Shown here: in pieces, positions 50,048 through 61,156 of the stretch
How positions within the stretch are numbered: the first letter of the stretch is position 1
Layout: each line of letters starts with the position of its first letter
Source: Pogonophryne albipinna
Lineage: Eukaryota; Chordata; Actinopteri; Perciformes; Artedidraconidae
DNA: 64,000 bases
Direction: 5' to 3'
Assembly (NCBI GenBank): GCA_028583405.1
Contig: JAPTMU010000064.1
Span: 1 to 64,000 of the forward strand
Position numbers and translations under genes: made by a program
Notes under the pieces: generated by a model
Databases searched by the model: none
What the model saw: the letters and a program-made list of their open reading frames with translations, nothing else
What the model was told of the DNA's origin: nothing

Positions 50048-53007
50048 ACCCCCTATCCCACCCCCCACAGACTTTTTTCTCTTCTCTTAAAGCTCACAGC
50101 GTTCATGCCAGTAAAGCCACAATCACACCAGCTGCTGCCGCTGCTCCACCATCCACACCTCACCGGGTCAGCCAGCTAAGGGCGTCCTCAAATGTCTTAT
50201 TGGACACAGCAAATGCTCTCTTAATGGCTTGATTGTCTTCAGATGGAATTTCTGTTACAAGGAAAACAATTATGAATTGACTTACATCAGTTTTGCTGTT
50301 TCTGTCGTGAGTCCGCACTGCAACAAGAAAGATGCTTGCTCTAGTTTTTTTTCTATACCTACTTTTCCCCTTCTCGTTACATTTTCTGTGTCATTTTCTC
50401 AGTTTTTACTTGATATGTGAAAGTCATTTGTCTCTCCTTAAGTCTACGGTGGCTTCTTTGGCCTCTTAGTCTTGGATATGAACAGTTTATGGAACAGTTC
50501 TCAGCAAATTCATAAGTCTAGAAGAATTGATGCAGAGGTCGGCCTGTTACCTGTGATGTAAAGTTCTCACGCATCTGTCGCAGTCAGTGCCAGCTGCAAT
50601 CAAGTTTTATTGTATTTGTAAATCTTTATGCACGTGTATGGTATCGGAAGCTCCAGATGTGGATTTTAAGTACTTAATTTTCACGACAGTATGGCAAGTT
50701 GTTTTATACACATTATTGTTTGCTCAACTTTAAGGTTCAGTGAGTGTTTTCGCTTCATGTCTGTGTTCAGTTTGGCTGTTGTGACACGCTGTAGGTCGAC
50801 TCCTTGCAGTTAAAGACCAGTCGTGACAGTTTTGCACAAGAAAAGCTGAGTCAGGGTAAAAGCTCTTTGCTGCACTGACTCTGGAGGTCCTCTTTTACTC
50901 GGTGTTAAAACACAGGTGGAGGTGTAGTAACTGCAAGGTAGCACACCACAGAGATGGCAGTAAACACACACACACACACACTGAGCTTCTGTCCAGTGAT
51001 CAGTCCCTGTTGTACATGTTTGTTGTACACACAGCTCAACCCGATGCAAACACTTCTCTAGAGTATCTTGTCACACCTTGATGTTAAACTGTTAAGAGTT
51101 GGCGGTATTTTCTGACAAAAAAATGTACAATTCAACGAGCATTGCTAATTTACCATCGACGACTTTGCCATTTGCTTCCAAAATCATAAATAACTTGTAT
51201 GGGGATAAGGTGCTGTTTATCTTGTATTATCTTTTTAATTTAAGTGTATTTCCTTTATTTCAAAATTGACATCTATTAAGCTAGAGAGTACAATCTATTA
51301 GAACACTAAGATGAAAATGTAGATTAAATTATTTTGTATTGCTGCCCAAAAAGATAGGATTTATAAGTTTCACTGCCTTCCTAATATGTAGCCTCAAAAT
51401 CTCAATAACATTCTGCTTTGATATTAATGTTGAGACACGTTTGTGATGTTTTTCCGTTTGCTTTCTGTTGGAAATAGCTTTCTAGCAATCATCGGTAGAA
51501 GCATATTTCGCTAAAATAGGTCTCTGTAAGCCTAACGTGTTCTTTGTGAAACAGAAAAAAAGACATTTTGTTGTCAAAAGTGTCAAGTATCTTTTCACCA
51601 ATGTTTTATTTGGGAGGAAAGCTAATGATTTTTTAAAGACAGAACTTGCCGTACCTCTTTTAAAAGGCAGTTGCCCATGTGGAGACTCAGCAAGATAGCT
51701 AGCTTGCTCCGCTATGTGGGAATTTGCAAGCCCATACAAGCATTTTTTTCTCCCTCTTTTACGACTGAAAGCTACTTTTTTGAGAACGGTTTTGATTCCT
51801 TTCATTTGTCATGATAACACTTTAAGCTAGAAGCACTATTACGCTTTATGGTAGTGTTTTCTTGTTATGGTTGTTATGAAAAAGCCTATTTTGTACTTTA
51901 TTTTCAATACCTGTAACTGTCCAGTTGATTATGTATCAGTATTTCCTTTGGCATGAATGTTTGACATATGCAGTACGACGTGTTATCATGGAAACCGTTC
52001 AGTCTGTATTGCTAATAAGTGCTTTTAAAAACAACCATATAGCTGAAATAAAGTTCTACATGAACCATGGGACATTAGAAGGACTGTTTGTTTTTATAGC
52101 TTCTACCGCTTTGTTCATTTGCTTGTTTTTTTTGTTTTCTTTTCAAGTGGAGCTCAGATGTAGTTAGCCTTTTTATAAGCAGGAAATTAGCATTTTGTTG
52201 CTTTTCTCCTGCTGTGCAGTGTCTGCCTCACAGAGGAGACGGGGTGGCAGAGATGGGAGGTGTGAGGTAATTGAAAATGCTAACACCTAATGACTCAGCA
52301 CCAGTGTGTGATAGGTCAGCTATGCTAATCAAAGAGGAGTAAAAGAAAACCCCAGGAAAGATGAGAGACACCCAAATTGAGCGATGCATCTTCTCCAGTG
52401 AGCGGTGACATCTCCCTTCTCATTTTAAGAGATTATGACCAAAGGCCATTTATGTTCTCGCTCATTGACTAGTCCATTCATAACCTGGACATCTTTGGGC
52501 CGGCTCACATACAGCAGCAGTTTGCAGAAGCTCATAACAAGACATCCATCATGCTGTCACCCTCTCGCCCCGTCAATGGCTACAGGGGAGACTCTGACAC
52601 CTTTTTATTTCTTCTCGGATCTCTGCGACTTGGCATGAGGCAAAGACGATGGCTGTGGTCTGGTGTCATGTCTATGGTGTCATTTTAAAGTCAAGTCTGT
52701 CTTTAGAACAATGGGTTTACCTGTTACAGTGATAGACAGTGACGTGAATCGCAGCCGCTGCTTTGTGACCAAAACAAATGTGGACAGCAGTCGCTTTAAC
52801 ATGTTTTCTCCTACAGCGGTTTTTCATTTCAAACGACAAATATTATTACTACAGCATCCAATGATATCATAGTGTTTTTGGTTTGTTTGATTTAAGATTG
52901 CTAATGTTGACCAATTTGTGAATTATATGTGCTTTACTGTTTAAAATGTCCATGTTTTTGTTTAATAACTAAATCTATGTAACATAGACTTACTCACTAC
53001 TTAACAA
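50048..53007 (+). other. mib1-type 3'UTR and downstream flank
   Basis: AT-rich, non-coding, following the mib1 stop directly. AATAAA at 52047-52052 would end a 2-kb 3'UTR. No poly(A) tract follows it and sequence continues, which argues for capture of genomic DNA rather than a retrocopy. Identity as mib1 3'UTR is inferred from position; no other gene was recognised. Confidence 0.55.
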
Positions 53008-53011
53008 TTAA

Positions 53012-53393
53012 AGGTGGGGTAGGTAAGTTGGAGAAACCGGCTCGAGATACACTTTTTGTTATATTCCATGGAATGCTCTTAACATCCCGATAGCAATGAA
53101 TATCTTAAGTGCTTTGACAAAATATCCATACAAAAATGTCACCTGTGGAAGCTGTGGCGCTGTAAAAAGCACGACCAATCATTTGAGCCGGCCCGGCTAA
53201 AATAACTGGATGGCCTACCTGCCTGTCAGCCTTCCATCTGTGCACACACTTATCTCGTGCCCTCATTGGTCATGTGCGCGTTTGTGTGTGTTGGAGGAGG
53301 GGCTCTGTAAGGAAGTGGCAGATTTGTTCCGGCTGTGTATTTTCAAATTCTAGCGCACTCGAGCTGGTTTCTCCAAAATTACCTACCCAACCT
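53012..53393. mobile_element. TTAA-flanked MITE, short copy
   Basis: AGGTGGGGTAGGTAAGTT at the left and AATTACCTACCCAACCT at the right are inverted, bounded by TTAA on both sides (53008-53011 and 53394-53397). The same family occurs as a longer copy at 61157-62295. TTAA targets are used by piggyBac and Kolobok elements; the exact superfamily is not settled. Confidence 0.8.
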
Positions 53394-53643
53394 TTAATCT
53401 ATAGTTTTGTTTTATTAAAAAAAACATCAGTATTGTATTTATTTTGAAGGGCCTTTCTTGGCTTGGAAGAAGCTAAGTGTTTTAAATGAGTGTTTCTTGA
53501 CAGAAATCCTTACATTTGGACCAATTTAAAATCTTGAAAAGTTGTCTACTTTTGTTCAGTTCAATGCTTTTACCCTGATTTATAATTTAAAAAAAGTATG
53601 TTTAACAACAACCGACAGATAAACCTAACATGCTTTTAGCAGT

Positions 53644-53649
53644 TTTATT
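53644..53649 (-). promoter_or_regulatory. Polyadenylation signal of the coiled-coil gene
   Basis: AATAAA on the minus strand about 60 bases after the stop codon of the C-terminal reading frame (53708-53710). It suggests that the cargo gene kept a working 3' end. Confidence 0.55.
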
Positions 53650-53707
53650 AAAGCTTAATGTGTTGCTGTGGCCTTACAGACCCAGTGCCAACACTCGGAG
53701 CAGGGTT

Positions 53708-54303
53708 TTAGAAGAAGCCCTTGAACCAGGTCTTCTCCTTCTTCTTCTTGGAGTTCAGACTCTGAAGGTCCGTCAGCTGGGACTTCAAGGAGGATTCTGC
53801 TTTCTGCCACTCTTGCTCTTTCGCCTGCAGATGGTTTGTCGGCCAGTCTGTGCTTTGAAGCAGGGTGGATTTCTCCTCTTGCCACACTTGCTCCCGCTCC
53901 TGCAGATTCCTTTCAAGCCTCAGTGAGGCCTGAAGGAAGGTCGACTTACAGCTCTTCCACTTCTGCTCTTTCTTTTGCAGGTCGTGCGACACGTTTGTTG
54001 AGTCCTGACGGAGGGTTGGCCTGTTCCCTTTCCACTTGAACCACTTCTTCTTCTCCTTCTTTTTGAGGGTTTGGCACTCAATCTGAGACTTTAGGTAGCT
54101 CTCTGTTTCCTGCCACTTCTCCTTCTCCATCTGCTGATTATATTTCAGCCTTTCTTTGTCCCGCAGGACGGTCAACCTGTCCTCCTCCAAGTGGATGCAA
54201 TTACGCTCCATCTTCTGCACAGCCTCGCTCAGATTGTCCACAAGCTTTTTATTTGCCTGCTGCTGCTCCTCGAGCTGAGTCTCGTAGGAAGTCTTTGTTT
54301 CCC
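53708..54303 (-). CDS. C-terminal part of the coiled-coil protein, shifted frame
   Basis: Open frame of about 198 codons that picks up where the 914-codon frame goes out of register (KTKTSYETQLEEQQQANKKL) and continues as charged coiled coil to a TAA at 53708. Four related segments repeat: EKEKWQETESYLKSQI, KKEQKWKSCKSTFLQASL, EREQVWQEEKSTLLQ and AKEQEWQKAESSLKSQL. A lysine-aromatic motif occurs twice: KKEKKKWFKWK in the middle and KKKKEKTWFKGFF at the very end. One missing base near 54290-54306 explains the break. It could be a real mutation or a sequencing error in this assembly. Confidence 0.6.
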
Positions 54304-56973
54304 AACCTCCTCCATCAGCTGTTCAAGGACATGATCCCATTCAAGATGTTCTTCTGCTTTTTTCTGAAGCAAAGACACAAAGGTATTTTTTTCCGATGCA
54401 TGCATCTCTAGCTGGGCAAGATGGATGACATGGGATACCTCCAGCTTTGCAGTGAGAACAATGTTCTCCTCCTGCCACTGGAGAGTCCTGATCTTCAGCT
54501 CCTGCTGAGCCTCATTTAGAGCGCCCATGAGCGTACTAGTTTGTGCTTCCAGTTGAGCGAGACAGGTCGTTTTCGATTTCTCTGTCTCCTGGAGGTCAGT
54601 GATCTCTCGCTGGAATCGGAGGCGCTCAGTCTGCAGGATATCTTCCGCCTTTTTCAGGGCTGCTGTGGTCTTCCTGGTCTCTGCTCTCTCAAATTCGAGA
54701 TTGCTCTCAAACTCCAACTCCAGGTTGGTTTTTGACAAATCCAGCATAAGTTTTACAGCATGGAGCTCACTTTTAAAGGCCTCTTTGTCTACCTTCATGC
54801 GCTCCAATGTGAGTTGCTTGTCTTTGTCTAGGGAGGTTTGATGCTTGAGATCCTGGAGGATCTTTCGCTGGAATTGAAGGCGCTCAGTCGCCAGGAGATC
54901 TTGCGCCTTTTTCAGGGCTGTTGTGATCTTCCTGGTCTCGCCTCTCTCCAATTTGAGATGGCTCTCCAACTCCACGTTCGTTTTTGCCACACAGAGCATT
55001 GGTCGTAAAACACAGAGCTCACTTTGAAGGGCCTGGTTTTCTGCCTTCATGCGCTCCAAAGCCATCTGCTGTTCTTTGTTTGTCGAGGTTTGATGCTTGA
55101 CATCCTGGAGGATCTCTTGCTTGAATTGAAGGTGCTCAGTCGCCAGGAGATCTTGCGCCTTTTTCAGGGCTGTTGTGATCTTCCTGGTCTCGCCTCTCTC
55201 CAATTTGAGATGGCTCTCCAACTCCACGTTCGTTTTTGCCACACAGAGCATTGGTCGTAAAACACAGAGCTCACTTTGAAGGGCCTGGTTTTCTGCCTTC
55301 ATGCGCTCCAAAGCCATCTGCTGTTCTTTGTTTGTCGAGGTTTGATGCTTGACATCCTGGAGAATCTCTAGCTTGAATTTAAGGTGCTCAATCGCCAGGA
55401 GATCTTGCGCCTTTTTCAGGGCTGTTGTGATCTTCCTGGTCTCGCCTCTCTCCAATTTGAGATGGCTCTCCAACTCCACGTTCGTTTTTGCCACACAGAG
55501 CATTGGTCTTATAGCACGGAGCTCACTTTGAAGGGCGTCTTTTTCTGCCTTCATGCGCTCCAAAGCCATCTGCTGTTCTTTGTTTGTCGAGGTTTGATGC
55601 TTGACATCCTGGAAGATCTTTTGCTTGAATTGAAGGCGCTCAGTCGCCAGGAGATCTTCCGCCTTTTTCAGGGCTGTTGTGATCTTCCTGGTCTCGCCTC
55701 TCTCCAATTCGAGATAGCTCTCCAACTCCAACTCCACGTTCGTTTTTGCCACACAGAGCATTGGTCGTAAAACACAGAGCTCACTTTGAAGGGCCTGGTT
55801 TTCTGCCTTCATGCGCTCCAAAGCCATCTGCTGTTCTTTGTTTGTCGAGGTTTGATGCTTGACATCCTGGAAGATCTTTTGCTTGAATTGAAGGCGCTCA
55901 GTCGCCAGGAGATCTTCCGCCTTTTTCAGGGCTGTTGTGATCTTCCTGGTCTCGCCTCTCTCCAATTTGAGATGGCTCTCCAACTCCACGTTCGTTTTTG
56001 CCACACAGAGCATTGGTCGTAAAACACAGAGCTCACTTTGAAGGGCCTGGTTTTCTTCCTTCATGCGCTCCAAAGCCATCTGCTGTTCTTTGTTTGTCGA
56101 GGTTTGATGCTTGACATCCTGGAAGATCTTTTGCTTGAATTGAAGGCGCTCAGTCGCCAGGAGATCTTCCGCCTTTTTCAGGGCTGTTGTGATCTTCCTG
56201 GTCTCGCCTCTCTCCAATTCGAGATAGCTCTCCAACTCCATGTGCGTTTTTGCCACACAGAACATTGGTCTTATAGCACGGAGCTCACTTTGAAGGGCGT
56301 CTTTTTCTGCCTTCATGCGCTCCAAAGCCATCTGCTGTTCTTTGTTTGTCGAGGTTTGATGCTTGACATCCTGGAAGATCTTTTGCTTGAATTGAAGGCG
56401 CTCAGTCGCCAGGAGATCTTCCGCCTTTTTCAGGGCTGTTGTGATCTTCCTGGTCTCGCCTCTCTCCAATTCGAGATAGCTCTCCAACTCCAACTCCATG
56501 TGCGTTTTTGCCACACCCAGCATTGGTCTTATAGCACGGAGCTCACTTTGAAGGGCGTCTTTTGCTGCCTTCATGTGCTCCAATACCATCTGCTGGACTT
56601 TGTTTGTTGCGGTCTGCTGCACGAGATCTTCGTGTGCTTTCCTCAACATTGGGCGGATCTTTATCAGCTGGCTTTTGAGACACTCCACCTCACTGACACT
56701 TTCAGTGAAATGCGCCTGTAGGCTGCATATCTCTTTCTGCATGCCTTCTTGCTTAGGGCTGCATTTGTCATCCTCTCTACGCTCTTGGAGACTATCGAGA
56801 AGGTTTGCCAGTAAGTCCTCTTGTATTTCCAGGTGGACTCTGCCCTCAGATTTACTCGGGGTGAGCCTTGCCTTGCTGTCATGCAGTTCAACCCGGATTT
56901 GTTCCTCAAGGGAACTCAGGAAGAAATTAATAGGAGGGTCCTCCTCAGTTGAGTTGAAATCAATCAATTCCAT
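54229..56973 (-). CDS. Intronless tandem-repeat coiled-coil protein (unidentified)
   Basis: 914 codons from the ATG at 56973 (MELIDFNSTEEDPPINFFLS) to a TGA at 54229. I cannot name the family. After an acidic N-terminus of about 100 residues, eight near-identical units run through residues about 130-730, marked by the phrase ALERMKAEKDALQSELRAIR, then ELERGETRKITTALKKA and LLATERLQFKQ. Recurrence of the ALERMK codons at 54799, 55051, 55303, 55555, 55813, 56065, 56317 and 56575 gives spacings of 252 or 258 bp. 252 bp is 84 residues, exactly 12 heptads, so one long coiled coil is kept in register; 258-bp units carry an extra Leu-Glu. There is no signal peptide or membrane segment. The frame can be extended upstream to 57192 only with a TTG start. 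A frameshift near 54300 cuts off the natural C-terminus, which continues at 53708-54300. It lies inside the giant hAT-type element. Confidence 0.7.
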   Translation of the reverse strand: MELIDFNSTEEDPPINFFLSSLEEQIRVELHDSKARLTPSKSEGRVHLEIQEDLLANLLDSLQERREDDKCSPKQEGMQKEICSLQAHFTESVSEVECLKSQLIKIRPMLRKAHEDLVQQTATNKVQQMVLEHMKAAKDALQSELRAIRPMLGVAKTHMELELESYLELERGETRKITTALKKAEDLLATERLQFKQKIFQDVKHQTSTNKEQQMALERMKAEKDALQSELRAIRPMFCVAKTHMELESYLELERGETRKITTALKKAEDLLATERLQFKQKIFQDVKHQTSTNKEQQMALERMKEENQALQSELCVLRPMLCVAKTNVELESHLKLERGETRKITTALKKAEDLLATERLQFKQKIFQDVKHQTSTNKEQQMALERMKAENQALQSELCVLRPMLCVAKTNVELELESYLELERGETRKITTALKKAEDLLATERLQFKQKIFQDVKHQTSTNKEQQMALERMKAEKDALQSELRAIRPMLCVAKTNVELESHLKLERGETRKITTALKKAQDLLAIEHLKFKLEILQDVKHQTSTNKEQQMALERMKAENQALQSELCVLRPMLCVAKTNVELESHLKLERGETRKITTALKKAQDLLATEHLQFKQEILQDVKHQTSTNKEQQMALERMKAENQALQSELCVLRPMLCVAKTNVELESHLKLERGETRKITTALKKAQDLLATERLQFQRKILQDLKHQTSLDKDKQLTLERMKVDKEAFKSELHAVKLMLDLSKTNLELEFESNLEFERAETRKTTAALKKAEDILQTERLRFQREITDLQETEKSKTTCLAQLEAQTSTLMGALNEAQQELKIRTLQWQEENIVLTAKLEVSHVIHLAQLEMHASEKNTFVSLLQKKAEEHLEWDHVLEQLMEEVGKQRLPTRLSSRSSSRQIKSLWTI
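54730..56660. repeat. Eight tandem 252/258-bp coding repeats
   Basis: Near-identical units in direct tandem; long stretches such as TCCAAAGCCATCTGCTGTTC recur unchanged in six of them. The first (54799) and last (56575) units are the most diverged. This fits expansion by unequal exchange from the middle. All length changes are multiples of six bases. Confidence 0.9.
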
Positions 56974-57199
56974 ATTTGTTTCGTGCTGAAACTGAATGTT
57001 TTTACTGCTATGTATGTTTTTCTGTCTTCTCTTTGAAAGGCTGGTTGTCAAATGTGACCAAAGTGGCTGACGGAATGCACCTCCATGTAGTCCAGGGTTC
57101 TGGACTGCTAGAATTTCCAGTTTGTTATGACCACCTGTTCCGCTGATGATTCCATTCCATTGATACATGCACACAGGCACAGATACACACAAACATGTA

Positions 57200-58780
57200 T
57201 GTATTTTTTTATTTTATCTTGATTTTATGGATTTAACCCTCTTTTTAATCATCATCCAAAATTCTGCAACATGGTACTTTTTAAAAATTCATACCACTAG
57301 AGCGCTGCAGGAAAGAGACCTGCATTACAGTATAATAATGTATTATTCTGATTATTTCAGGGATTATTCTTTTCTTAATTTTTATCTTTATTCTTCTGTC
57401 TGGTCTTGTTTTGCTTTCTGTGTCTGTGTTTTCCCACCTTGACAAACTGTGATAGTGGTCTGTTCGTACTGTCACAGTTAGCAAAAAGTGAGACAACACA
57501 AAACCAGGTGCACTAGGCAAGACAAAACTAAACAGACCAAAGGGCAAGAGGAGCAAGTGCCAACCGGCATTATACCATTTTCTTTTTTTAAGGATTCACA
57601 AGGACCCTATAAGTTATAACAATACCAATTATCATCATGATTAAATTATGGGTAAAACTACACATACGAAATATGCAAACCTTTTTTTATCCAGAAATGA
57701 ACAGTAATCTTGTCACTCTTGTCTCAGACCCAGTTTGTTTTACTAAATTATGTCAAAATATTCATCTGGCTTTTATTATTACACTTATAGACTTTATTAT
57801 TCTCAGAGACCATACATACAAAAAAACATTGTTCTTAAAAGAGAAGATTATCTATCTGCAAAACATGACATTACATAACTACCGGTATATAAATTACCCG
57901 TTCACCAATTAAGTTCTTTCTAAATACTATTGTTTGGTTCGGTGACCCGACCACGGATAAGCGGGGGGAGAAGATGGATGGATGGATGGTTCATACTCAT
58001 ACATTTCTTAATTATTTTATTTTATTTCAGTTCCAAACTAACTACATTCAAATGATGCTATTCAGTCTTTTGTGCAATTATTCAAGTTACACAATAAATG
58101 AAAATTATATCAGACAAATTCAGTCAAATAACACATTTCTGCCAATTTAACCCCTTTTCTGTTCTTAAGATTAGGAACTACATAATGCTTGGCGAACGCC
58201 TGTAGTGTTAATAGATGTTTGGCTTGGTACGAAATAACGATGTGTTAGTTACCCTGCAGAAGCTCGGCTAATACCTAATCTATGGTCGCAATTTAGGAGT
58301 GTTTTTATTATCAATGTGTTTTCTTTTTTTATAAATCAAAAGTCAAAAATGCTATCTGAATGGAAGAAAGTCCTGCAGTCAGGCACCAACGTGTTGGAAA
58401 TCCTTGATTGATGCCACTCATCAAGACAGGTAGGCAGCATATTAATTCCTGTGTTACTCGTATGATATACGTCAGAATTAGTTCGGTCACAATATCTGAT
58501 TTTCACCTCCATTATTGCAGAATTTACGTCAACTATATTTTGGCGATATCTTTAGAAAAGAAGAAGTCATATGTATCTTTGCTTTTATCTCTTTATTACA
58601 CCATCATTACAATTATTGGTGAGTGGGCCATCAGGGTAGGCAGAATAAGTGAGAAAGTAACATAAATTATTTTTGGTGCTGGTCAACAAGCCTGATATTA
58701 TCACATGTGCATTTTTAACTTGATATCAATATGCCATTTCATATGTTTCATTGTGACACTCCCAGTCAGAATCATAGAAG
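57200..58780. other. Non-coding part of the giant element
   Basis: AT-rich sequence upstream of the coiled-coil gene that may contain its promoter. At 57935-57988 GGTGACCCGACCACGGATAA followed by GATGGATGGATGG is a fish LINE tail. No other feature recognised. Confidence 0.5.
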
Positions 58781-58789
58781 CCATTCATG

Positions 58790-59280
58790 AATGTCAGGCC
58801 CCGGCTGCTCGTCCATCATGGTGCCTGCCTGCAGACTGACCTACCCCCCCGCACGCCGACTGACGGGCAGGGTGCTGGAGACGCTGCTATCTCCCCCCCC
58901 TCCCCCGGCCTGGTCCTGGGGAGGGTCCCTGACCGCCACGCCTGACGCTCTTGCTGCTGGAGGACTGCAGTGTTTGCTGACTGGACTGCAGGGGTTGTTA
59001 CTCCACCACCGGGGGGGCAGCTAATCCACCGGCTGCCCTGCAGAGAGTGAGTGATGGTGGCTCGGTACTGCAGGCTTCACTGAGCAGCAGATAGAGATTA
59101 ATTGGACCCCTGGAGAGGAGAGCGGGCAACCACGATGAGGAAAATGACTGGAACCCTGCTTCAAGTCTCTGCTGTGATCACTGAGAAGGGTCAGTGACAT
59201 CCATCTGCCGGTGGACCCAGCATGCCGCGGGGGGGGTGAAGTCTGCGTCTCCCCTCAGGCTTTGCCCTTGATGCTGGTTC
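58790..59280. other. GC-rich segment in the giant element
   Basis: GC-rich in contrast to its AT-rich surroundings, with C runs and CTGCAG-rich sequence. A 77-codon plus-strand ORF (58791-59024) is rich in Pro, Leu and Gly and shows no known motif. It could be a captured exon or CpG-rich promoter of another gene, but I cannot identify it. Confidence 0.4.
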
Positions 59281-60489
59281 TGAAGTAATGACCTGACAAA
59301 AATGAATATATTCACTTCACATTTACTGTTAAATGAAGCTCTGATAACAGAGGCTTGACATGCAGGTTTCAGAGCACATCACCAGGTGGCAGTACTCCCA
59401 ACGACTAAATATTGGAGGTCTCTCCTGTCATAGATGCACTTATATGTTTGAGGCAGAGGACAAATCAACTAAATTTACAATAAATCACGCTAGACACATT
59501 CTATTTTTGTCTGACCGCTAGTTATATACGCCATCATTCATCTAGACATTATGTTTCAGAGCAGTAAGCTCAGTTTGAAGAGTTGATCATCCTCACCTTG
59601 GCTGGAAACAGGACAACTCTCATCTGCGTGCGGGGGCGGGGCCTCACAGACACGCTGCATCTCTCTCTCCCTCACAGACATGCTGCAGCACTGTGCAGTG
59701 TGCACACAGTTCTGCCGGTAATGAATATTACATTTTGTGAGGAAACTTTTCCACCAATAATTCCAATAAGTATTCCAAAATGTATTCACTTCAGGTTTAC
59801 GAAAGTAACTGTAATCAGATTACTCGTTTTTCAAATGTAACGCCAGCTGAATACAGTTAGCCTACTTGATTTTTGTATTCTGATTACGTAACGCCGTTAC
59901 ATATATTCCGTTACAACCCAACCCTGCTTCTAGGCTACTGTCCCGCAGCTCCTGCCTCTCTGTTGGACTCTGTCGCAGCGGGGCTGCTGCTGTGGTGCGG
60001 AGCGCACAAAGCAGACTCTTCACAACGAAGGATCACTTCTTCTTCTTCAAGGAAGGTTTCGCAGTACGCAGTCTACTGTCCCGCAGCTGCTGCCTCTCTG
60101 TTGGACTCCGGTACTGCACCTTACTCACGAGACGTTGTAAACAAAAAATGGGTGGGGGGCGAACGCAGTAACCACTCCGCCAACGCCACAGTCACCCCCG
60201 TCGTGCGGGCCGGATGAGAATGTCTGGCGGGCCGGATGTGGCCCGCGGGCCGCCAGTTGGTGGTCACTGGTCTAGAGGTTAGAGAAAAAAATATCCCAAT
60301 GGTTAAATTATTAAACTTTTTTTCAGAGTGCAGGCTAGCCAACCTGAACGTCTGGGTGGAAAAGATGAGAATATAAATAAAAAATATCATTCATGAATCA
60401 TGAAAATAAACATTATCAGCAGCTTATCATCTCAAATAGAAGGTGTGAGAGTATCAATAGGCAGTGTCAGTGTGTAACATGTGTCTTAA

Positions 60490-61152
60490 AGGTCACCTAT
60501 CATGCTATGTTTAGGCAATAGCATGGGTCTCAGATATAGAAAAATATATAAAAAAACATGTTTTGCTCAAAATACCAAACAGATCACCCATTCTAGCCAT
60601 ATCCCTCTATTTCACTTCCTGTTTCAAAAGTGCTGATTTTATGTATAAAGCTTAAAAAAAAAGGAGGGGGCTGAGCTCTACCGGCAGATACTGCGGTGAT
60701 GAAACGCCATATCATGGATTATCAAGGATTATCTCTGAAACAGTATGGAGCTCAAAGGCTTTCTCTCTTGCCGGTTATACCACAAGGTGAGTTCCTTTTT
60801 ATTTCCTGCTTCTTCACAAACATGCTCTCCAGTACAGGTTAGCTCTGAGTGTTAGCGATGCTAATGTAAACATGAACCGACCATATTACGTCCAAAACAG
60901 TCGGGCATTGTTTCTGATAGCAACGTTTCTGATAGGGCCGTGGGTGTAAAGCCAGCCTATATTTCCGATATTACGTCATATCGGACGCAAATCTGGATCA
61001 GCTCCGTTGTAGCCCCGTTTTTAGAGATTTGTGTGCGGAGGAAAAGAGAGAGGGTTTTATTTTCTGACGCTGCGTGAGTTCCCTGACGCACCGGGGACAC
61101 ATCTTTATGTATAAAAGACATCAAAAAGTGCATTTTGCATGATAGGTCCCCT
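60490..61152. mobile_element. TTAA-flanked element (GGTCACCTATCATGC family)
   Basis: AGGTCACCTATCATGC at the left and GCATGATAGGTCCCCT at the right are inverted, each bounded by TTAA (60486-60489 and 61153-61156). It is 663 bp, with no recognised ORF. This terminal sequence is common in fish. The right TTAA is shared with the next element. Confidence 0.75.
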
Positions 61153-61156
61153 TTAA

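Noticed and set aside
54730..56660. Repeat array resembling a CRISPR or satellite
   Set aside because: Units are 252/258 bp, contiguous without spacers, and coding in one frame in a vertebrate genome.
55024..56721. Series of plus-strand ORFs with a repeated LHALQSHLLFFVCRG phrase
   Set aside because: Opposite-strand shadows of the tandem repeats. The minus strand gives one long heptad-patterned frame with a start, whereas the plus frames are broken.
56974..57192. 73-codon N-terminal extension of the coiled-coil gene
   Set aside because: It begins with TTG and has non-coding composition; ATG 56973 begins the acidic N-terminus.
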